From NCBI GenBank assembly GCA_038120295.1, contig JAYOLL010000001.1:248001-312000 (forward strand): a stretch of 64,000 nt of DNA, in the 5' to 3' direction. Position 1 is the stretch's first letter. Each line of letters opens with the position of its first letter. A program made the translations under genes and the position numbers. The notes under the pieces were generated by a model, which saw only the letters and a list, made by a program, of their open reading frames with translations, had not been told where the DNA came from and made no database searches. Origin of the DNA: JAYOEY01 sp038120295 (GTDB lineage: Bacteria > Pseudomonadota > Alphaproteobacteria > MPNO01 > UBA2964). Positions 50,249 to 59,754 of the stretch are shown here, piece by piece.

Positions 50249-52567
50249 TCAGGCCGACGCCCTGACCGGCGGATCGAAAATTTCGACCGGCGGGGCGTCT
50301 GCCGTCCACTTTTCGATTTCGACCAGGGCTGTCTGGGCGCTCGGCCCCTGGGCCAGCTTCGATGTACCCTTGTCGAGCGTCAGCATGTTGACGTTGCCGT
50401 GCCGGTCGAGCGAGTTTTTCGCCGCCGGGTCCGCCGGGTCGTACCAGGCGCCGGTCTGAATCTGCGCGACACCCGGCATGATGTCGTCAGTCACCATCGC
50501 GCCGGCGAGGCATTCGCCGCGGGCGTTGAAGACCCTGACGATATCTCCGTTTTCAATTCCCCTTGCCACCGCGTCCTGGCTGTTGATCCAGACCGGCTCG
50601 CGGCCGGCGATCTTGGCCTCGCGGCTGACGCCGGTATGGTCCAACTGGCCGTGCAGCCGCTGTTCCGGCTGGCCTGAGACGATATGCAGCGGATAGTCGC
50701 GCGCGATTTCCGCACCCAGCCACTCGGCGGGCGCCATCCAGATAGGGTGGCCGGGACAGTCCTCGTAACCGAACCCGCTGACCGTTTCGGAGAAAATCTC
50801 GATCTTCCCGGACGGCGTCATCAGCGGGTGGGCGCCTGGATCGTTGCGGAAATCCTCGAACAGGATAAAGGGTTTCCTGTTCGGTTCCTGCCGGACATAG
50901 CCGGTCTCCCAGAACGCCTCGAAATCGGGGCGTTCGATACCGTGCCGCGCGGCCTGCTGGCGGGCGACATCGTAGATATGGCGCAGCCAGCCCATCTCGT
51001 CGCGTTCTTCAGTGTATTCGTCGCGGACACCGAACCGCTCCGCCAGATCGGCGAAGATATCGAAATCGTTGCGTGCGCCGCCAACCGGCTCGATCGCCTT
51101 GTGCATGGCAAGGATGTATGAATCGCTGCCGCCGGCGATGTCGTTGCGCTCCAGCGACGTCGTGGCCGGCAGGACGATATCGGCGTGCCGTGCCGTCGAG
51201 GTCCACCAGATTTCCTGCACGATGACCGTGTCAGGCCTGCGCCAGCCTTCGAGCAGCCGGTTGATGTCCTGATGATGGTGGAACGGATTGCCGCCGCACC
51301 AGTAGATCAGTTTCGTATCCGGGAAAGTGATTTTCTGCCCGTTGTAATCGATGGTTTTGCCGGGATTGAGCAGCATGTCGACGATACGGGCCACGGGAAT
51401 GATCCGCCGCAGCTTGTTGCTGCCTAGCGGCATCGACGGCCCGGCGGAGTTGTTGGCGTTGCCCATGCGAGACATCGAGCCATATCCAAGCGCGACGCCG
51501 CTGCCCGGCAGCCCCATCTGTCCGAGCATCGCACCGAGTACGATCGCCATCCAGAATGGCTGTTCGCCGTGATCTCCCCGCTGGAGCGACCAGGTGGCGT
51601 TGATCATGGTGCGGTGCGCCGCCATATGGCGGGCGAGACCGCGGATGGTCTCCGCATCCAGCCCGGTAAGCGCTGCCGCCCAGTCCGCGTCCTTCGGCTG
51701 ACCGTCCGTCTCGCCCGTCAGATAGGGCAGGAAGCGGTCGAAACCGGTCGTGTAACTGGAGAGGAACTTCTCGTCGTGCAGGCCCTCCGCGACAAGGGTA
51801 TGGGCGAGCCCCATCATCAGGGCGGTGTCGGAGCCGGGGCGCGGCTGAAGCCACTCGACGTTGAGCCCGCCGGGACCGTCGTCCTTTACCGGACCGATGC
51901 AGACGAACTTCAGGCCGGATTCGCGGATTTTGTCCAGCCAGGCGAGCGATGGGTGATCGCCCGTGCCGCCCGGATTGACCTGCAAATTCTTGAGCGGCAG
52001 CCCGCCGAATCCGACGAACAGCTCGCAGGCTTCGGCGAGGCTTCCCCACTCGGTCACCGGGCCGGTCACCAGCCGGGCGTCGCCGACGATATGCGGCACC
52101 AGCGTGCTGCCGGCATGCGAGGAATAGGTGCCTTCATGGACGACCGCGCCGCCCAGCAGGTTCATGAAACGCTGAAGTTGAGACTTCCCGTGGTGGAACC
52201 GGCCCGCGCTGGCCCATCCGTAGGAGCCGGCATAGATCGCCTCATTGCCGAATTCATCCCGTACGCGTCGGATTTCGCCCGCAACCAGATCGAGCGCCGT
52301 GTCCCAGTCGACGGGAACGAACTCGTCATTGCCGCGACCGGCGCTGTCGGCTTTATGGCCGCTTTCCAGATAGGACCGACGAACATAGGGCTGGTCGATG
52401 CGGAGCTCCGAATGGATCGATTGCGGCATCGATTTGAGCAGGGGCGACGGGTTTGCGTCATGCTCGAACGGCCGGATATCGGTGACTCGCCCGTCCTCGA
52501 CCAGCGCCTCGAAAGCGCCCCAGTGCGCCGCATTTCTGACCCAGCGACCGCTGCCATTCCCATCCAT
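50249..52567 (-). CDS. DMSO reductase family molybdoenzyme (BisC/TorA-like)
   Basis: The 772-residue catalytic protein contains the molybdopterin-guanine dinucleotide domains of the DMSO reductase family without an N-terminal 4Fe-4S motif. YAGSYGWASAGRFHH near residue 115 carries the Ser expected to ligate Mo. The C-terminal domain VSGQPEQRLHGQLDHTG and GAWYDPADP with DRHGNVNMLT is typical of biotin sulfoxide and TMAO reductases. No Tat signal is present, so it is a cytoplasmic, BisC-like reductase or a related hydroxylase. ATG 52567. The small 2Fe-2S gene upstream on the same strand could deliver electrons. Confidence 0.9.
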   Translation of the reverse strand: MDGNGSGRWVRNAAHWGAFEALVEDGRVTDIRPFEHDANPSPLLKSMPQSIHSELRIDQPYVRRSYLESGHKADSAGRGNDEFVPVDWDTALDLVAGEIRRVRDEFGNEAIYAGSYGWASAGRFHHGKSQLQRFMNLLGGAVVHEGTYSSHAGSTLVPHIVGDARLVTGPVTEWGSLAEACELFVGFGGLPLKNLQVNPGGTGDHPSLAWLDKIRESGLKFVCIGPVKDDGPGGLNVEWLQPRPGSDTALMMGLAHTLVAEGLHDEKFLSSYTTGFDRFLPYLTGETDGQPKDADWAAALTGLDAETIRGLARHMAAHRTMINATWSLQRGDHGEQPFWMAIVLGAMLGQMGLPGSGVALGYGSMSRMGNANNSAGPSMPLGSNKLRRIIPVARIVDMLLNPGKTIDYNGQKITFPDTKLIYWCGGNPFHHHQDINRLLEGWRRPDTVIVQEIWWTSTARHADIVLPATTSLERNDIAGGSDSYILAMHKAIEPVGGARNDFDIFADLAERFGVRDEYTEERDEMGWLRHIYDVARQQAARHGIERPDFEAFWETGYVRQEPNRKPFILFEDFRNDPGAHPLMTPSGKIEIFSETVSGFGYEDCPGHPIWMAPAEWLGAEIARDYPLHIVSGQPEQRLHGQLDHTGVSREAKIAGREPVWINSQDAVARGIENGDIVRVFNARGECLAGAMVTDDIMPGVAQIQTGAWYDPADPAAKNSLDRHGNVNMLTLDKGTSKLAQGPSAQTALVEIEKWTADAPPVEIFDPPVRASA

Positions 52568-52655
52568 TGATCTCGCTCCGCTTAAACGTGTTTGCGCCGC
52601 GCAGGGTGACGCAATTCATCCCAATCCGAAAGAGAAAACGCCGAAAACAGGGCGC

Positions 52656-52967
52656 TCAATCCAGCTCGAACACCAGATCCTTGAGCACCCGCCGGTTGGG
52701 TGGCGGGGCGATGCGCATGCCGTCTTCCGCGACGCACATGCAGGCGAGGCGGCGCTTGCCGTCGATCATCATCGAGCACAGGCCGCACACGCCGCGGCGG
52801 CAGTCGCAGTTGCGGAAGGCAAGCGTGCCGTCGACGCCCCGATGGACTCGGCGGATTGCCTGCAGGACGGAGATCGTGCCGTCGATCTCGAGTTCGAATT
52901 TCTCGTCGTGCGGCGCCTCGTCTTCGGACGGCGTCAGGCGTTCGATGGTAAGGCGAAGAGTCGTCAT
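52656..52967 (-). CDS. Small 2Fe-2S (SdhB/FrdB N-terminal-like) protein
   Basis: A 103-residue protein equivalent to only the plant-type ferredoxin domain of SdhB/FrdB: CDCRRGVCGLC with a distant CMCV gives the four Cys pattern. The C-terminal 4Fe-4S/3Fe-4S domain of a standard iron-sulfur subunit is missing, so it is either a reduced electron carrier or a specialised partner. It overlaps the flavoprotein gene by one base (TGATG), so the two are co-translated and likely form a complex. Confidence 0.85.
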   Translation of the reverse strand: MTTLRLTIERLTPSEDEAPHDEKFELEIDGTISVLQAIRRVHRGVDGTLAFRNCDCRRGVCGLCSMMIDGKRRLACMCVAEDGMRIAPPPNRRVLKDLVFELD

Positions 52968-54667
52968 CAGGCTGCGCCTGCCATGTCAGCGGCGACCGCA
53001 ACGGGGGCGAGGGCGGGGGCGCCGTTTTCCTGCCGGATTCGGGTATTCCGCAGCCAGTCGCGATCGTTGGTGTCGGGGAAATCCTCGCGGTAATGCGCGC
53101 CCCGGCTTTCCTTGCGCATCCTTGCGGCCGAGGCGATCAGGTTCGCGAGCCGCGTCATCGCCGAAACTTCCAGCATTTCGATCCAGTCGTAATTGGCGAC
53201 GCGCCCGTCGGTTGCAGGCGACATCGCGGGCAGATCCCGTTCGGCCAGTTCGTCGAAAGTTGCGACGGCGGACGCCAGCCCGTCTTCGTTGCGCACCACG
53301 CCGACATAGTCGTTCATGGTTTTCTGGATATCAGCCTTGATGGCGGACGGGCGGCGGCCCTGCGTATCGCGGTCCAGCAGGGACAGGACCCTGTTCGCTT
53401 CCGCATCGGCCTCTTCATTGTTGAAGTCAGCGAGTCCGCCTTTTGCCGCCGCAGCGGCATTCCGGCCGGCGCGCTTGCCGAAGACAAGGATTTCGGTCAG
53501 CGAGTTGCCGCCGACCCGCGCCGCGCCGTGCGCGCCGCCAGAACATTCGCCGACCGCGAACAGGCCGGGAAGGGTGCTTTCGGCGTTCACGTCGATACGG
53601 ATGCCCCCGCACATGTAATGCGCCGCGACGCCGACCTCGAACGGTTTCGAAACATCCAGGCCGAAGGATTGCAGATACTTGGTCTGGGACGGCAGCGTAT
53701 CCTGAAGAACTTCAAGCGGTACCGATCCGGGGTCGAACCACACCCCGCCATGCGGGGTGCCGCGTCCGGCGCGCACCTCGCCGAAGATGGCGCGGGCGTA
53801 TATGTGCCGCGCCGGGTTGTCGCTGCCTTCCGGGTCGTAATTGGCAAGGAACGGCTCGCCGTCATTGTTGAACGGACCGCGCGCGCCTTTCGGCAGCAGA
53901 TACTGGAACGTGAACAGCATGCCGCGCACCGCTTCCGGGTGCAGCATGGCGTGACCCAGCATCAGGATGAATTCGAGGTCCACCAGCTCCGCCCCGGCGT
54001 CGAGCGCCAGCATCAGCCCGTCTCCGGTCGAATCCGGCGTATTGGAATTCACCGGGAACAGCTCGCCTGCGCCGCCTGTGGCCATGATGACAGCGCCGGC
54101 CCGGATAGAGAGGGTTTCGCCGGTGCGGAAATCGATAGCGACGGCTCCGGCGATGCGGCCCGAGGCGACCAGCAGCTTCGTCACGTAGATCTCGTGAAGC
54201 TGCTCGATTTCGCGAATCTTCGCCTGCCGGCGTAGCGCCTGCATGATGGGCGTGCCGAGCGAGTCGCCCTTCTTGATCGAGCGCGGATAGGTCTGCGACG
54301 AATCGAGTTTGCGCTGGAAAAGCGCGCCGTTCTCGTCGCGGTCGAAACGGCAGCCGAACTCTTCCATGTCCTCGACCGCAGCGACGGCTTCGCCGGTATA
54401 GGTCCGCACCAGCGCCGGATCGGCGAGCCCGTAGCCGCCCTTGATGGAATCCTGAAAATGCACGTCGGCATTGTCGCGCGGGTCGGCGATGCCGAACGCA
54501 GCCTGGAAGCCGGTTACCGCCGTTTGCGTCAGTCCGGACTTGCCGACGATTCCTTTGGAAATCACGGTGACCCGCGCGCCTTCGTCATGCGCCGCTATCG
54601 CCGCGCGCAGCCCGCCGCCTCCGCCGCCAACGATCAGTACGTCGGTCTCTATCGTCCGGTCGATCAC
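52967..54667 (-). CDS. FAD-binding fumarate reductase/succinate dehydrogenase-like flavoprotein
   Basis: The 566-residue protein has the N-terminal dinucleotide motif VLIVGGGGGGLRAAIAA, VISKGIVGKSGLTQTA, the capping domain with HMLG-like segments and GRGTPHGGVWF, and ARVGGNSLTEILVFGKRAGRNAAAAA at the end of the FAD domain. The fold reversibly oxidises succinate-like acids or oxidises related substrates; the His of the covalent FAD site is not clearly present. No membrane anchor genes are adjacent. It is translationally coupled to the small 2Fe-2S protein, and divergent from the DapA-family gene. Confidence 0.88.
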   Translation of the reverse strand: MIDRTIETDVLIVGGGGGGLRAAIAAHDEGARVTVISKGIVGKSGLTQTAVTGFQAAFGIADPRDNADVHFQDSIKGGYGLADPALVRTYTGEAVAAVEDMEEFGCRFDRDENGALFQRKLDSSQTYPRSIKKGDSLGTPIMQALRRQAKIREIEQLHEIYVTKLLVASGRIAGAVAIDFRTGETLSIRAGAVIMATGGAGELFPVNSNTPDSTGDGLMLALDAGAELVDLEFILMLGHAMLHPEAVRGMLFTFQYLLPKGARGPFNNDGEPFLANYDPEGSDNPARHIYARAIFGEVRAGRGTPHGGVWFDPGSVPLEVLQDTLPSQTKYLQSFGLDVSKPFEVGVAAHYMCGGIRIDVNAESTLPGLFAVGECSGGAHGAARVGGNSLTEILVFGKRAGRNAAAAAKGGLADFNNEEADAEANRVLSLLDRDTQGRRPSAIKADIQKTMNDYVGVVRNEDGLASAVATFDELAERDLPAMSPATDGRVANYDWIEMLEVSAMTRLANLIASAARMRKESRGAHYREDFPDTNDRDWLRNTRIRQENGAPALAPVAVAADMAGAA

Positions 54668-54763
54668 GTTTCACACCGCGATTGTCAAACCCGTTGGGAA
54701 CCCTATGATAATCGGTAATTCCGGCATGGACAGTGCCGCGAGACTTTTTTGAGGAGAAATCCA

Positions 54764-55705
54764 ATGGCCAAGAGACGCATCGAGGGGTCGTTCGTCGCCC
54801 TCATTACCCCGATGAACGAAGACGGGTCGGTCGATTTCGAAGGATTCCGCAGCCTTCTCCAGTTCCAGGAAGAGAACGGCACCTCCGCTGTGCTGATTAT
54901 GGGCTCGACCGGTGAGGTCTCGATGCTGACGCCTGATGAACGCAGGCAGGTCATCTCCGAAACCATCAAAATGAAAACCGGTGCGATGGAGTTCTGGTAC
55001 GGCTGTACCGGTCCGAGCACCGAGCAGACAATCGGCTATTGCGAATACGCCGGCAAGGAAGGCGCCGACGGCGCGATTATCGCCGCGCCGCCCTATATCT
55101 GCGCGCCGGAAGACGACATCACGGACTATTTCCTGGAGGTCGCGGATGCGAGCCCGGTTCCGGTCGGCATCTACAATAACCCGCCGCGGGTGAAGACCGA
55201 CCTGCCGCATACGTCGATCCTGCGGCTGGCGGAACATCCCAATATCCTCGTGAACAAGGAATCCACGGCGCGTGTCGGTCAGATCGCGCAGACCGTGGCC
55301 GGCAACCCGGATATGTCGATGATGTGCTGCGACAGCCCCAATCTCGGCCTTGTCGTGCCGCTGATGGCGCTCGGCGGACATGGGACGGCAAACATGTCGG
55401 GCAACCTTATTCCGCAGGAGATGGTCACCATATCGACCCCCTGGAAGGGGTGGGAGGATGCGATGGCCTGCCGCGAGGCATGGCTGACCAACCTGCCGAT
55501 GCTGCATTTCACCTATTCGGCGATCAACCCGGTGGCGGTCAAATGCCTGATGCAGGCAGTTGGCCTGCCGGCTGGTCCCCTGCGTAAGCCGTTGAAGCCG
55601 ATCGCGCCGGACCACCTGGCGCGCGGTCTCGAAATCTGCCGGGCGCTAGGGCTGGACCGGAAGTACGGCTTCAGCCTGCCGCAGATGCGCTCCGCCGCCG
55701 AATGA
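54764..55705 (+). CDS. DapA/N-acetylneuraminate lyase family aldolase
   Basis: A 313-residue class I aldolase barrel. MGSTGE (46-51) is the substrate carboxylate loop, Tyr137 (IYNNP) the proton shuttle, and Lys165 (VNKEST) the Schiff base residue. ATG 54764 is preceded by GAGGAG; five in-frame codons further upstream are unsupported. Members condense or split pyruvate with aldehydes (DapA, NanA, KDG aldolase, hydratase-aldolases). The lack of dap neighbours and the nearby catabolic genes favour a degradative lyase or hydratase-aldolase role. Confidence 0.9.
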   Translation: MAKRRIEGSFVALITPMNEDGSVDFEGFRSLLQFQEENGTSAVLIMGSTGEVSMLTPDERRQVISETIKMKTGAMEFWYGCTGPSTEQTIGYCEYAGKEGADGAIIAAPPYICAPEDDITDYFLEVADASPVPVGIYNNPPRVKTDLPHTSILRLAEHPNILVNKESTARVGQIAQTVAGNPDMSMMCCDSPNLGLVVPLMALGGHGTANMSGNLIPQEMVTISTPWKGWEDAMACREAWLTNLPMLHFTYSAINPVAVKCLMQAVGLPAGPLRKPLKPIAPDHLARGLEICRALGLDRKYGFSLPQMRSAAE

Positions 55706-55720
55706 GGCCCGAAATGCGGT

Positions 55721-56308
55721 ATGGCGGACGATACTAAACCGGCGAAAAAGAAGCGGGAGCGAAAGCCCCGCAAGATGACCGAGACGCGCCTGCGCAATAT
55801 CGCAGTATATTACTGTCAACGTTATCTTGTTTCTGAAGAAAAACTCCGTAACTATCTGGAAACACGCCTTTATCGTGAAATTCCAGACGCTGAAGAACGC
55901 GCCGCGATGGCAGAACATGTTCCCGATATCGCAAGACGCATGGCGGAGGCCGGCCTCGTCAATGACCAGGAGGTGGCGTCGTCCAGGCTACGCGCCGCCC
56001 TGCGTTCCGGCTATGCGCCCCGCGCTGCTGTAAATAACGCTACGAGGTCGGCTCAGGTGGATCGCGAAACGGTTGAGGCGCAACTCGCCACGGCGCTGAC
56101 GGAAGCTCTGCCGGAGCTGGAGGCGGAGGAGGACGATCCGGCGGCGATGGCGGCGCTGGCGCTCAAACGGGCAAGGCGCGGTCCATGGCGAAGCGGCGAA
56201 CCGGACGAAAAGCTCAAACAGCGCGATGCCAACTGGCTGCTGCGACGCGGTTTCCGCTTCGACGACGTGCGCAAGGCCATGAATATCGATCCCGAAGAGT
56301 TTGCGTAA
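55721..56308 (+). CDS. recX: RecX family regulatory protein
   Basis: The 195-residue protein has the RecX three-helix repeats: TRLRNIAVYYCQRYLVSEEKLRNYL (first repeat, about 21-45), a middle repeat with AGLVNDQEVASSRLRAALRSG and a third ending WLLRRGFRFDDVRKAM. A Lys/Arg-rich head (residues 6-18) may contact DNA or RecA. RecX caps RecA filaments and inhibits recombinase activity. It is not adjacent to recA here. It lies 6 bases before the ABC-F gene on the same strand, so they share a transcript. Confidence 0.88.
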   Translation: MADDTKPAKKKRERKPRKMTETRLRNIAVYYCQRYLVSEEKLRNYLETRLYREIPDAEERAAMAEHVPDIARRMAEAGLVNDQEVASSRLRAALRSGYAPRAAVNNATRSAQVDRETVEAQLATALTEALPELEAEEDDPAAMAALALKRARRGPWRSGEPDEKLKQRDANWLLRRGFRFDDVRKAMNIDPEEFA

Positions 56309-56314
56309 GCAATT

Positions 56315-58126
56315 ATGGCCCCACCGCTTCTGATCCTCCGCGACATTTCGCTGCGTCTCGGCGACACGAACCTGCTCGACGGAGCGGAGCTTTCCGTGTC
56401 GGAAGGCGACAGGCTGTGTCTCGTGGGGCGCAACGGGTCGGGCAAATCGACCCTGCTCAGGATTGCGGCTGGTGAACTCGAACCCGATGACGGCGAGCGC
56501 TATATCGATCCCGGGGTGACGACGCGCTACCTGCCGCAGGAGCCTGACCTTTCCGGGGTTGAGAGTACGCTAGCCTATGCCGAAGCCGGGCTCGCGCCGG
56601 GGGACGATCCCTACAGGGCGCAGTATCTGCTCGAACGGCTCGGCCTGACTGGGGACGAGGATCCGGCGTCTCTATCCGGCGGGGAGGCACGTCGCTGCGC
56701 GCTGGCCCGGGCGCTGGCCTCCGAGCCCGATATTCTGTTCCTCGACGAGCCGACCAACCATCTCGACCTGCCGGCCATCGAGTGGCTGGAGGAAGAGCTC
56801 ACAACCAGCCGTTCGGCGCTGGTGCTGGTGAGCCACGACCGGCGTTTTCTCGAAAACCTGTCGCGCGCCACGGTGTGGCTCAATGGCGGCGTGACGCGCC
56901 GGCTGGAGAAGGGGTTCGGCGGGTTCGAGACATGGCGCGACGAGGTGATCGAACAGGAAGAGCGCGCCCGGCACGAGATGGACCGTAAGCTGGCGGTCGA
57001 AACCGAGTGGCTGCACAAGGGCGTCACCGCGCGGCGCAAGCGGAATATGGGGCGGCTGCGGTCATTGCATGCGCTGCGTGAGGAACGGCGATCCCAGAAA
57101 TCCTTTACGCCCGGGGCGGTAAAGCTGACGACGACCGAGGGCTCGCGGTCGGGCCGCATCGTTGTCGAGGCGGAAAATATCGCGAAATCCTACGACGGGC
57201 CGGCACTGGTGCGCGATTTCTCGATCCGCATCCAGCGGGGCGACCAGATCGGCATAATCGGGCCTAACGGGGCTGGCAAGACGACGCTGCTCAACATGCT
57301 GACCGGTGCGCTGGAGCCCGATGACGGCGCTGTCAGGCTCGGCACCAACCTGCAGATGGTGACGCTCGATCAGCGCCGCGAGAGCCTCGATCCCGGAAGC
57401 ACCCTCTCGAATGCGTTGACCGGCGGCGGAAACTACGTCGATGTGGGCGGGCAGCGGCGGCACGTCATCGGCTACATGAAGGATTTTCTGTTCGCGCCCG
57501 AACAGGCCCGCACGCCGGTCGGCGTACTGTCGGGCGGCGAGCGCGGGCGGCGGTTTGTGGCCCCCGCGCGCGCGCGGCCCTCGCAATTGGTGGTGCTGGG
57601 CGAGCCGACCCACGATCTCGACCTCGAAACGCTCGATTTGCTCCAGGAAATGCTGGCCGATTACGACGGCACCGTGCTGCTTGTCAGCCATGATCGCGAC
57701 TTCCTCGACAGGGTGGTGACAGGAGTGATCGCAGCGGAAGGCGAGGGGCGCTGGGTGATCTATGCCGGCGGTTACAGCGATATGCAGGCGCAGCACGGCG
57801 ATCCTTCCGAACCGATAGCTGAAAAACCGACAGCACCACCTGCCAAACCTCGTGAGCCGAAGCCAGAGCGACAGGAAAAGAAATCCGGGGGCCTGTCCTT
57901 CACCGACCGGCATCTGCTCGAATCCCTGCCGCATATGGTGGAGGAGCTTCAGGCGCGGATCGACGGGCTGAACGGAAAGCTGTCGGAAGCAGGCCTGTTC
58001 GAAAACGACCGCGCGGCGTTCGAGCGGACGGCGGATGAGTTGAAGGAAGCGACTGCCGCGCTGGAAGCGGCGGAGGAACAGTGGCTGGAGCTGGAACTCA
58101 AGCGCGAGGCGATTGAGGGCGGCTGA
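56315..58126 (+). CDS. ABC-F family ATPase (Uup-like) with altered second Walker B
   Basis: The 603-residue protein has two nucleotide-binding domains: Walker A GRNGSGKST (38-46), signature LSGGE (120-124) and Walker B LFLDEPTNHLD (141-151) in the first; Walker A GPNGAGKTT (316-324) and LSGGERGRR (405-413) in the second. The second Walker B reads LVVLGEPTHDLD: Asp429 is Gly and Asn433 is His, each one base from consensus (57599-57601 GGC, 57611-57613 CAC). The catalytic Glu430 remains. The stretch 411-433 has several other unusual substitutions, yet the frame is intact. A C-terminal coiled coil (about 540-603) follows. ABC-F proteins act on ribosomes. Confidence 0.9.
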   Translation: MAPPLLILRDISLRLGDTNLLDGAELSVSEGDRLCLVGRNGSGKSTLLRIAAGELEPDDGERYIDPGVTTRYLPQEPDLSGVESTLAYAEAGLAPGDDPYRAQYLLERLGLTGDEDPASLSGGEARRCALARALASEPDILFLDEPTNHLDLPAIEWLEEELTTSRSALVLVSHDRRFLENLSRATVWLNGGVTRRLEKGFGGFETWRDEVIEQEERARHEMDRKLAVETEWLHKGVTARRKRNMGRLRSLHALREERRSQKSFTPGAVKLTTTEGSRSGRIVVEAENIAKSYDGPALVRDFSIRIQRGDQIGIIGPNGAGKTTLLNMLTGALEPDDGAVRLGTNLQMVTLDQRRESLDPGSTLSNALTGGGNYVDVGGQRRHVIGYMKDFLFAPEQARTPVGVLSGGERGRRFVAPARARPSQLVVLGEPTHDLDLETLDLLQEMLADYDGTVLLVSHDRDFLDRVVTGVIAAEGEGRWVIYAGGYSDMQAQHGDPSEPIAEKPTAPPAKPREPKPERQEKKSGGLSFTDRHLLESLPHMVEELQARIDGLNGKLSEAGLFENDRAAFERTADELKEATAALEAAEEQWLELELKREAIEGG

Positions 58127-58193
58127 CGGCTTTCCTTGCCCGCCAATATTCGCTAAGCATCTGGCGAACATTTCAGCAAGCAGGATCGAAACC

Positions 58194-59627
58194 ATGCCCG
58201 CACGGACCGGAAAGGACTTTCTCAATGGGCTGCGCGGGCCACGCGAAATCTGGGTCGCTGGCGAGCGCGTCGCAGATGTCGTCGATCATCCGGGCCTCTC
58301 CGGTGCAGCGCACGCGCTGGCTGATGTCTACGACCTGCAGCATGAGCACGCTGATATCTGCCTGGCGCCTGACCCGGATACCGGGGAGACGGTCAATCGT
58401 AGCCATATCGTGCCGCGTTCGCGTGACGACCTGATCCGCCGCCATGCCTGTCTGGAAAAAATAGCGGAATTCTCCGTCGGGCTGATGGGACGCACGCCCG
58501 ATTACCTGAACGTCACCTTCGCCGGGTTCGCGGGCGATATCGACGCCTGGGCGGCAAACGGTAACGAGGAAAACGCTGCGTATCTGGCCGCCTACCAGAA
58601 GATGATCGCCAGCGAGGATTTGTCGCTGACCCATGCCATCGTGCCGCCGACCGCAGACAAGGCGAAAGGCGATACGCCGAAACCCGGCGATAAAATCACG
58701 GTTCACAAGGTAGAGGACACGGAGCACGGCATCCTGATCCGCGGCGCCCGCGCTTTGGCGACGCTTGCGCCGTTCGCCGACGAGATCGCGGTCTATCCCC
58801 GTACGCCGCTGCCGGAAGGCTCCGAGGACTACGCTCTGTGTTTCTGTCTGCCGATGTCAACGCCCGGGCTGAAATTCCTGTGCCGCGACAGCATGTCGAC
58901 GCCGCGCAATGATTTCGATCACCCGCTATCCGGCCGGTTCGACGAGCAGGATGCGTTCGTGATCTTCGACGACGTCGAAGTGCCGCGCGACCGCGTCTTC
59001 GTCGACGGCAATCTCGGCGTCTACAACACGGTCATGCAGAAGACCTGGATGCCCAATATCATGCACCAGACCATGATCCGGGCGGCGGTGAAGCTGGATT
59101 TCGCCTGGGCGCTCGGACGGCGCATGGCGGAGGCCGTGAATGCTGGCGATCCCGGCACGCAGCAGATGCTGGGCGAAATCTGGTGCTATGCGGAATTTAC
59201 GCGGAGCGCCGTGGCGACCGCCGAGATGGAAGCGTTCGATCAGGGCAATGGGTTCTGGACGCCGTCGGTTGGCCCGCTTTTTGCGCTGCGCAGTATGCTG
59301 CCGACCTGGTTTCCCCGTGTGAACGAAATACTGCGGCTGATCGGATCGCATTTCATGCTGGCCGCGCCGCGCGCCGCGCAGTTCGAGGACGCCGATTTGC
59401 GCCGTCTGATCGACGCCTATCTCGGCGGCGCTGAGGGGGTGGATTCGGCGGAACGGGCGAGAATCTTCCGTCTCGGCTGGGATTTCGCCGGCACAGAGCT
59501 CGCCAGTCGCAACGAACAGTACGAACGATTCTATCTCGCGTCCGGTGCGCGCAACATGCAGAGCGTCATGCGGGTCGCCGATCCCACTCGCGGGGATGCG
59601 CTGGTGGAGCGTTTTCTTAACCAATAG
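58194..59627 (+). CDS. HpaB family flavin-dependent monooxygenase, large subunit
   Basis: The 477-residue protein matches 4-hydroxyphenylacetate 3-monooxygenase HpaB: N-terminal FLNGLRGPREIWVAGERV, the mid-region SHIVPRSRDDLIRRH and GRTPDYLNV, then EQDAFVIFDDVEVPRDRVF in the FADH2-binding domain and a C-terminal helical domain. It uses reduced flavin from a separate reductase (HpaC), not encoded here. Substrates in the family are phenols, chlorophenols and 4-hydroxybutanoyl-CoA-type compounds. ATG 58194 is favoured; the 27 codons before it are unlike the family. Confidence 0.9.
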   Translation: MPARTGKDFLNGLRGPREIWVAGERVADVVDHPGLSGAAHALADVYDLQHEHADICLAPDPDTGETVNRSHIVPRSRDDLIRRHACLEKIAEFSVGLMGRTPDYLNVTFAGFAGDIDAWAANGNEENAAYLAAYQKMIASEDLSLTHAIVPPTADKAKGDTPKPGDKITVHKVEDTEHGILIRGARALATLAPFADEIAVYPRTPLPEGSEDYALCFCLPMSTPGLKFLCRDSMSTPRNDFDHPLSGRFDEQDAFVIFDDVEVPRDRVFVDGNLGVYNTVMQKTWMPNIMHQTMIRAAVKLDFAWALGRRMAEAVNAGDPGTQQMLGEIWCYAEFTRSAVATAEMEAFDQGNGFWTPSVGPLFALRSMLPTWFPRVNEILRLIGSHFMLAAPRAAQFEDADLRRLIDAYLGGAEGVDSAERARIFRLGWDFAGTELASRNEQYERFYLASGARNMQSVMRVADPTRGDALVERFLNQ

Positions 59628-59631
59628 AATG

Positions 59632-59693
59632 AGTTAGGGGAATTTTCTCGTGGCTTTTCTCTGGAACGGAGCCGTGTCTCCAGCCCACTAACT
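59632..59693 (+). promoter_or_regulatory. Structured intergenic region after the HpaB gene
   Basis: AGTTAGGGG (59632-59640) pairs with CCCACTAACT (59684-59693, one bulged base), enclosing an inner CTGGA/TCCAG stem (59661-59665 and 59679-59683). It starts five bases after the HpaB stop. A short TTTACCGG and then five T follow, so partial terminator activity is possible. Confidence 0.4.
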
Positions 59694-59707
59694 TTACCGG
59701 ATTTTTA

Positions 59708-59713
59708 TATAAT
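59708..59713 (+). promoter_or_regulatory. Possible -10 box upstream of the TolC-SPOR gene
   Basis: A perfect TATAAT lies 42 bases before the GTG start, but no recognisable -35 box is found at 16-18 bases upstream. Confidence 0.25.
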
Positions 59714-59754
59714 TCGCGTATCCCTTGGGGCCTGTCCGGCAAACGGAAAACGGC

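Noticed and set aside
52656..52967. Small 2Fe-2S protein as the missing subunit of the molybdenum hydroxylase at 2834
   Set aside because: It is one-base coupled to the fumarate-reductase-like flavoprotein, lies 47 kb away, and has an SdhB-type single ferredoxin domain rather than the two 2Fe-2S domains of CoxS-type subunits.
57400..57660. Frameshift in the second half of the ABC-F gene
   Set aside because: Family motifs continue in the same frame on both sides of the odd stretch; only substitutions are needed.
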